NCBI RefSeq assembly: GCF_008728635.1
Contig: NZ_CP044285.1
Location: 1-64,000, forward strand
DNA from: Hymenobacter baengnokdamensis
Lineage (GTDB): Bacteria > Bacteroidota > Bacteroidia > Cytophagales > Hymenobacteraceae
DNA length: 64,000 nt
Reading direction: 5' to 3'
Shown here one piece after another: positions 59,662 through 64,000 of the stretch (position 1 is its first letter; each line of letters opens with the position of its first letter). The position numbers were made by a program, and so were the translations under genes. The notes below the pieces were generated by a model that worked only from the letters and a program-made list of their open reading frames with translations, was not told the DNA's origin and ran no database searches.

Positions 59662-61011
59662 ATGACTCATTTTCGCCTGTATCTGCTGGGGTTGCTGCTC
59701 TTGTTCGGAGCCTTTGTGGCGCTGGAGTATTATCGCCCCCGGCCTCTCAACTGGCAGCCCACGCTCAGTAATAAAGATAAGATTCCGTACGGCACCTACG
59801 CCCTCTACGACGTGCTGCCCCAGCTGCTGGGTACAGGCTCGGTAGAGAGCGTACGCCTGCCGGTTTATAATCAGCTCTTTAAGGAAGACGAGCCCGACAC
59901 CACCGGGGATTCGGTCGCGGCCAGCCGCTCAGCTGCTGCGCCCTCCTCCACCGGCCGCGACTCGGCCAGTGCACTCGCGCCGGCCAGCGGCCAAGCCAAG
60001 CCAAGTGGGCCCGCGCCCACGCTGCCAATGCAGCCCACCACCTACTTTTTTATTGCCAATCAATTCGCTATCAGTCAGCTCGAAGGGCAGGCGCTGCTGG
60101 CTTTTGTGGCCGCGGGCAACGACGTATTCATCGCGGCCGAGGAGCTTGACAACGCGGGCGGGCGGGCGGTATTTGCCGATTCGCTGGGCGTGCGCTTCCA
60201 GGAGGCCGACTCGGCGCGCACGCCCGGCCTGCCTCGCCCCGACTCGGTGCTGGTGCGGCTGGTAAATCCGGCCCTGGGCCCGGCCACGCTGCGGCTGCCG
60301 GCCCAGGCGGCCACCGCGCGCCTGGTAGTGCGGGGCGGCCACCAAGGCATCACCCTCGCCACCGATGCGCAGGGCCGGGCCGTGCTGCTGCGCCTCAACC
60401 ACGGGCGCGGGCAGGTGTACCTATGCAGCGTACCAATAATATTAAGTAATTACTATGTGTTAGCGCCGCGCCACCGCCCCTTTGCGCTGGGGGCGCTCTC
60501 GTACCTGCCCACCGGCCGGCCGGTGTGGTGGGATGAATACCAGAAGCAGGGCCGCCTGGGCGAGCAGTCGGTGCTGCGTGTGCTGCTGGCCCACGACAGC
60601 CTGCGCACCGCCTACTACCTGCTATGGGTCACGGCCATTCTATTCATAGTTATCGAGGCGCGGCGACGGCAGCGTATCATCCCGGTTAGCAAGCCTTTGC
60701 CGAATACAACCTTGCTTTTTACCCGCACCGTAGCCAGCCTCTATCAGCAGGGCCGCAGCCATAACCGCATTGCGGAAAAAAAAGTGAGTCTCTTTCTGGA
60801 CTACCTGCGCAGCCGCTTTCACGAGCCAGCGCCCGACCTCGGCGACGACGCTTTCCGCGAGCGCCTGAGCCAGAAGGCGGGACTGCCGCGCCTGCGCATC
60901 GATGAGCTGCTGCGGCTCATCAACTTCGTCCGTACCGCGCCCGTCGTCACCGACCGTGAGCTGCTTACGCTAAGCCGCGCTATCCGGGATTTCAAGCAGG
61001 AATCTACCTGA
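59662..61011 (+). CDS. DUF4350 domain membrane protein
   Basis: A 449-residue protein anchored by an N-terminal TM (about 4-22, FRLYLLGLLLLFGAFVALEY). The DUF4350 motif follows (LNWQPTLSNKDKIPYGTYAL, then YDVLPQLLG), with a low-complexity Ser/Pro/Ala insert at about 82-125. The core resembles a glutamine amidotransferase-like Rossmann domain (FIANQFAISQLEGQALLAFV, AAGNDVFIAAEELDN, LRLNHGRGQVYLCSVPIILS). A second TM is near 315-333, and a helical C-terminal cytoplasmic domain follows. It belongs to the MoxR cluster of Bacteroidota and may sense or bind a periplasmic ligand. Confidence 0.88.
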   Translation: MTHFRLYLLGLLLLFGAFVALEYYRPRPLNWQPTLSNKDKIPYGTYALYDVLPQLLGTGSVESVRLPVYNQLFKEDEPDTTGDSVAASRSAAAPSSTGRDSASALAPASGQAKPSGPAPTLPMQPTTYFFIANQFAISQLEGQALLAFVAAGNDVFIAAEELDNAGGRAVFADSLGVRFQEADSARTPGLPRPDSVLVRLVNPALGPATLRLPAQAATARLVVRGGHQGITLATDAQGRAVLLRLNHGRGQVYLCSVPIILSNYYVLAPRHRPFALGALSYLPTGRPVWWDEYQKQGRLGEQSVLRVLLAHDSLRTAYYLLWVTAILFIVIEARRRQRIIPVSKPLPNTTLLFTRTVASLYQQGRSHNRIAEKKVSLFLDYLRSRFHEPAPDLGDDAFRERLSQKAGLPRLRIDELLRLINFVRTAPVVTDRELLTLSRAIRDFKQEST

Positions 61012-61225
61012 AGCGCTGCTAAAATCTGTATTGCACTGAGTCAATAAATTGCATTTTATCATTTTATAACTATTCCATTAAAATTATTTTAAATCATTTA
61101 AATTAGGTTTTTAGCTGTTTTTTCTTCTGAAAACAGAGCGCAAAACTAGTACTTTTTAGCAAACTCTTTCTACCGGTCTTTCTTTCAAAAGCGAAGCTAC
61201 GCGCCCGCTACCAGCCTGCCAACTC
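61012..61225 (+). promoter_or_regulatory. AT-rich leader before moxR
   Basis: A strongly AT-rich gap within GC-rich surroundings, with long A/T runs (61061-61120) and TAGTACTTTTTAGC at 61148, near the -7 promoter type. It probably holds a promoter that gives MoxR/DUF58 expression separate from the upstream genes. Confidence 0.5.
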
Positions 61226-62248
61226 ATGGAAACTCAGTCTTTCGACGAACCCACTCTTGCTTCTTCAGCGCCGATAGCCGGCAGCTTTGCCCCGCGCACG
61301 GACCTCTCGCAGCTCGCGGCGCACGTCGAGGCCGTGCGCCAGCAAATCGGGCAGGTTATTGTGGGCCAGCACGACTTGCTGGAGCTGCTGCTCACGGCCC
61401 TGCTCGCCGATGGCCACGTCCTGCTCGAGGGCGTGCCGGGCGTGGCCAAAACTCTCACCGCCAAGCTGCTTGCCCGCACCCTGGATGTGCCGTTCAGCCG
61501 CATTCAGTTTACGCCCGACCTGATGCCGGCCGACGTGCTGGGCACCAGCGTGTTTCGGCCGGCGCAGGGCGATTTCGAGTTTCGGCCCGGCCCCATCTTC
61601 GCCAGCGTGGTGCTGATTGACGAAATCAACCGCGCCCCCGCCAAGACGCAGTCGGCCCTGTTTGAGGTGATGGAGGAGCGCACCGTGACCCAGGACGGCA
61701 CGGCGCACCGCATGGGCTCGCCCTTCGTGGTGCTGGCCACTCAAAACCCGATTGAGCAGGAAGGCACTTACCGCCTGCCCGAAGCGCAGCTCGACCGCTT
61801 CCTCTTTAAGCTGAACGTGGGCTACCCCACGCTGGCCGAGGAAATCCAGATTTTGCAGGGCCACCACAGCGGTTTTGGCGGCACGCCGCTGGAACTTGTA
61901 AAGCCGGTGCTCTCAGCAGCCGACCTGGCCGCGTTGCGCCGGCAGGTGGGCCAGCAGCGCGTGGAAGCCAACGTGCTCGAATACATTGCCAAAATAGTGG
62001 GCCAGACCCGCGCCCACAAGGCGCTGTACCTGGGCGCGTCGCCCCGCGCCAGCATTGCGCTGCTCAACGGGGCCAAGGCGCTGGCGGCCCTGCGCGGCCG
62101 CGACTTCGTAACGCCCGAAGACGTGCAGTTTCTGGCCGCGCCGGTGCTGCGCCACCGCATTATGCTCACGCCCGAGCGCGAGATGGAAGGCGGCACGGCC
62201 GATGAAGTGGTAAGGCAGATTGTGCAAAGCGTGGAAGTGCCGCGGTAG
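61226..62248 (+). CDS. MoxR family AAA+ ATPase
   Basis: A 340-residue AAA+ chaperone-like ATPase. Walker A is LLEGVPGVAKTLTAKLL (Lys75), Walker B is VVLIDEINRAPAKTQSALFE (about 129-148), and sensor 1 is FVVLATQNPIEQEGTYRLPE. The lid domain contains LYLGASPRASIALLNGAKAL and FVTPEDVQFLAAPVLRHRIM. These enzymes usually remodel or mature partner proteins encoded nearby, often with von Willebrand or DUF58 proteins. The DUF58 gene starts 54 bp downstream. Confidence 0.95.
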   Translation: METQSFDEPTLASSAPIAGSFAPRTDLSQLAAHVEAVRQQIGQVIVGQHDLLELLLTALLADGHVLLEGVPGVAKTLTAKLLARTLDVPFSRIQFTPDLMPADVLGTSVFRPAQGDFEFRPGPIFASVVLIDEINRAPAKTQSALFEVMEERTVTQDGTAHRMGSPFVVLATQNPIEQEGTYRLPEAQLDRFLFKLNVGYPTLAEEIQILQGHHSGFGGTPLELVKPVLSAADLAALRRQVGQQRVEANVLEYIAKIVGQTRAHKALYLGASPRASIALLNGAKALAALRGRDFVTPEDVQFLAAPVLRHRIMLTPEREMEGGTADEVVRQIVQSVEVPR

Positions 62249-62302
62249 GTTTTACCAGCTAACAAGCGTTTGCCCTGGCGCTTGCACGCACAAGTTGTAT
62301 TT

Positions 62303-63649
62303 ATGAGCCTGTTCTTAACCAAACGCTTCTTTTACCTCTGCACGGCGCTCATTGCGGGCTTTGTAGTAGCCTTTTTTCTGCCGTGGCTGCTGGGGCCGAT
62401 GCAGGTATTGCTGGGCGCGGCCGGGCTGCTCACGCTGCTCGATGCGCTGCTGCTCTTTGCACCGGGGAAACATAAAAATTTTCCTATATTTGGCCGACGC
62501 GTGCTGGGTGATAAGCTGGCCAATGGCGACGACAACCAGGTGCAACTCTACCTGGAAAGCCGCTACCGCTTTGGAGTGCAGGTAGAAGTGATTGATGAGA
62601 TTCCGCACCAGTTTCAGCGGCGCGATGTGCTATTTGAAACTACTATTCAGCCGGGGCAGACGCAGATAATCACTTACCACTTGCGGCCTACCAAGCGCGG
62701 CGAGTACGAGTTTGGGGCCCTGAACGTGTACGCGGCCTCGGCGCTGCGGCTGGTACGGCGGCGCTTTCGCTTCGACCAGGCCAAGGTGGTGCCGGTGTAC
62801 CCGTCGTTTTTGCAGATGCGGCAGTACGAGCTGCTGGCTATCCATAACCGCCTCACCGAGGTGGGCGTGAAGCGCATCCGGCGCGTGGGGCAGAGCCTGG
62901 AGTTTGAGCAAATCCGGCCCTATGCCAGCGGCGACGACCCGCGCACCATCAACTGGAAAGCCAGCGCCCGGCGCGGCGGTAGTCCGGCCGACACGCTGGT
63001 TGTCAACCACTTTCAGGATGAGCGCGCCCAGCAGGTATTCTGCCTCATCGACAAGGGCCGCGTGATGCGGATGCCGTTTGAGGGCCTGAGTCTGCTCGAC
63101 TATGCCATCAACGCCACGCTGGTAATGAGCAATATTGCCCTGCTCAAACACGATAAAGCGGGGCTGATTACGTTTTCCAATAAACCCGGCGCAATGGTGC
63201 CCGCCGAGCGCCGGCCGGGCCACCTGCGCACCATTCTGGAAGTACTCTATCGCCAAAAGACGAAGTACCTCGAAACCGACTACGAGCTGCTCTATGCCAC
63301 GGTGCGGGCCCGCGTAAAGCAGCGCAGCTTATTGATTTTATTCACCAATTTTGAAACCTTGCAGGGAATGCAGCGTCAGCTGCCCTACCTGCGCGGCCTT
63401 GGCAAGCAGCATTTGCTGCTGGTAGTTTTCTTTGAAAACACCGAGCTACGCGCTTATCTCGACGCGCCGGCCGAAACAACGGCCGACGTGTACAACCAAA
63501 CCATCGCCGAGAAATTTCAGCAGGAGAAGCGCCAGATTGTGCTCGAATTGCAGCGCTACGGCATTCAGGCGCTGCTCACGCCGCCGCAACTGCTGACGGC
63601 CAACACGATAAATAAATACCTGGAATTCAAGGCCAGGGGACTGATATGA
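62303..63649 (+). CDS. DUF58 domain protein (von Willebrand A-like)
   Basis: A 448-residue protein with two N-terminal TMs (about 10-28 and 31-48) and then a beta-rich periplasm-like part. The DUF58 signature is near 205-225 (FEQIRPYASGDDPRTINWKA, then SARRGG). It leads into a vWA-like fold with QVFCLIDKGRVMRMPFEGLS, LITFSNKPGAMVPAERRP, and LLILFTNFETLQGMQRQLPY. MIDAS residues are partly altered (CLIDKGR in place of DxSxS), which is common in this family. It is the presumed MoxR substrate or partner. The stop overlaps the ATG of the following GH20 gene. Confidence 0.93.
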   Translation: MSLFLTKRFFYLCTALIAGFVVAFFLPWLLGPMQVLLGAAGLLTLLDALLLFAPGKHKNFPIFGRRVLGDKLANGDDNQVQLYLESRYRFGVQVEVIDEIPHQFQRRDVLFETTIQPGQTQIITYHLRPTKRGEYEFGALNVYAASALRLVRRRFRFDQAKVVPVYPSFLQMRQYELLAIHNRLTEVGVKRIRRVGQSLEFEQIRPYASGDDPRTINWKASARRGGSPADTLVVNHFQDERAQQVFCLIDKGRVMRMPFEGLSLLDYAINATLVMSNIALLKHDKAGLITFSNKPGAMVPAERRPGHLRTILEVLYRQKTKYLETDYELLYATVRARVKQRSLLILFTNFETLQGMQRQLPYLRGLGKQHLLLVVFFENTELRAYLDAPAETTADVYNQTIAEKFQQEKRQIVLELQRYGIQALLTPPQLLTANTINKYLEFKARGLI

Positions 63650-64000
63650 TAACGCAGCGTTTCGCAAAGTTGGCAGAGTTTCGCAAAGTAGTTTACCGTT
63701 CGCCCCTGCGAAACTCTGCCAGCTTTGTAAAACTCTGCGCTGGGATTGCACTGGTCTTTGCTGGTTTAACGGCCCACGCCCAGCGCCCGCTGCTGCCGGT
63801 GCCCGCGCAGGCCAGCTGGCAGGCCGGCTACTACACCTTCAAAATAGCGCCGCTGCTGGCGCTGCACCGCGAAACGACGGGCCCGGCCACCTCTTCGGAC
63901 GAGAGCTATCGCCTGCGTGTTACTGCCACCGGCGCACTGCTCACGGCGGTTTCGCCCCTGGGTATTCAGCGGGGGCTGGCCACGTTTTGGCAGGTAATTG
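63646..64000 (+). CDS. GH20-type beta-N-acetylhexosaminidase, N-terminal part (3' end outside window)
   Basis: The frame from the ATG at 63646 stays open to the window end (118 codons). A signal peptide follows an unusual 30-residue N-terminal extension: SFVKLCAGIALVFAGLTAHA then QRPLLPVPAQASWQAGYYTF. SYRLRVTATGALLTAVSPLG and IQRGLATFWQVI match the GH20b domain that precedes the GH20 catalytic barrel. The catalytic part lies outside the window. The first ~27 codons coincide with a palindrome, and the start overlaps the DUF58 stop. The true start is uncertain for that reason. Confidence 0.75.
   Translation, partial: MITQRFAKLAEFRKVVYRSPLRNSASFVKLCAGIALVFAGLTAHAQRPLLPVPAQASWQAGYYTFKIAPLLALHRETTGPATSSDESYRLRVTATGALLTAVSPLGIQRGLATFWQVI
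63665..63727. repeat. Palindrome in the 5' coding end of the GH20 gene
   Basis: CAAAGTTGGCAGAGTTTCGC (63665-63684) plus one base pairs with 63707-63727 over 21 positions with a single G-T wobble and a 21-base loop. It looks like a mobile palindromic element that now lies in the 5' coding end of the gene. Confidence 0.75.

Noticed and set aside
1..64000. tRNA, rRNA, tmRNA, riboswitch, transposase or prophage genes
   Set aside because: I looked for them while reading, including ssrA near smpB and an FMN riboswitch near ribF, and saw none I could support. A covariance-model search would be needed to exclude small RNAs.

Overview
The window looks like a chromosomal segment of a high-GC member of the Bacteroidota, most likely Hymenobacter or a close relative. 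The signs are Type IX secretion (T9SS) C-terminal sorting domains, DUF2723, DUF3098 beside ftsX and uppP, CarboxypepD_reg-type envelope proteins, a cyanophycinase, TAnnTTTG promoter elements, no obvious Shine-Dalgarno sequences, and GC-rich coding sequence with AT-rich intergenic islands. The genus is inferred from family content, not from a marker gene. I saw no rRNA, tRNA, CRISPR array, transposase or prophage.

Layout. 1-5 kb: the end of typA, a small unknown gene, a SpoU/TrmH RNA methyltransferase, and a histidine kinase with a single-domain response regulator. 5-12.4 kb: a secreted unknown protein, an endonuclease III-like glycosylase whose ATG abuts a terminator hairpin, a glycosyltransferase-deacetylase fusion, thrC with a LysR regulator and a two-site dyad, and a DUF535 gene. 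12.6-22 kb: a very large alpha-2-macroglobulin lipoprotein, a minimal T9SS-domain protein and a DUF2723 membrane protein. 22-31 kb: photolyase, cyanophycinase, remnants of an isoaspartyl peptidase and an SGNH hydrolase, an acyl-CoA ligase, a GH3 protein with a degenerate beta-lactamase-like domain, a Dph6-like ATPase and a coiled-coil membrane protein. 32-38.6 kb: small housekeeping genes (TPMT-like methyltransferase, kdsA, apaG, ung, NlpC/P60, smpB, tsaD) separated by palindromic and minisatellite elements. 38.8-51.6 kb: tamB, then a long co-directional run ftsX-DUF3098-uppP-truB-ribF, two tandem CarboxypepD_reg paralogues and scoA-scoB. 51.7-54.7 kb: a T9SS cargo protein and a GNAT/carbon-nitrogen hydrolase fusion. 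54.9-63.6 kb: an RDD / SpoIIM / membrane protein / DUF4129 / glycosyltransferase / DUF4350 / MoxR / DUF58 cluster. The window ends inside a GH20-type beta-N-acetylhexosaminidase gene.

Much of the content serves the cell envelope: peptidoglycan (uppP, ftsX, NlpC/P60, GH3), LPS (kdsA), outer-membrane assembly (tamB), T9SS cargo and the MoxR cluster. No single locus is clearly a new defence or metabolic system. The best leads are the degenerate C-terminal domain of the GH3 protein, the AT-rich patch inside the macroglobulin gene, the decayed partner genes beside cyanophycinase, the terminator abutting the endonuclease III-like start codon, the glycosyltransferase inside the MoxR cluster, and a set of long palindromes, one of which splits scoA from scoB and another of which lies in the 5' coding end of the GH20 gene.
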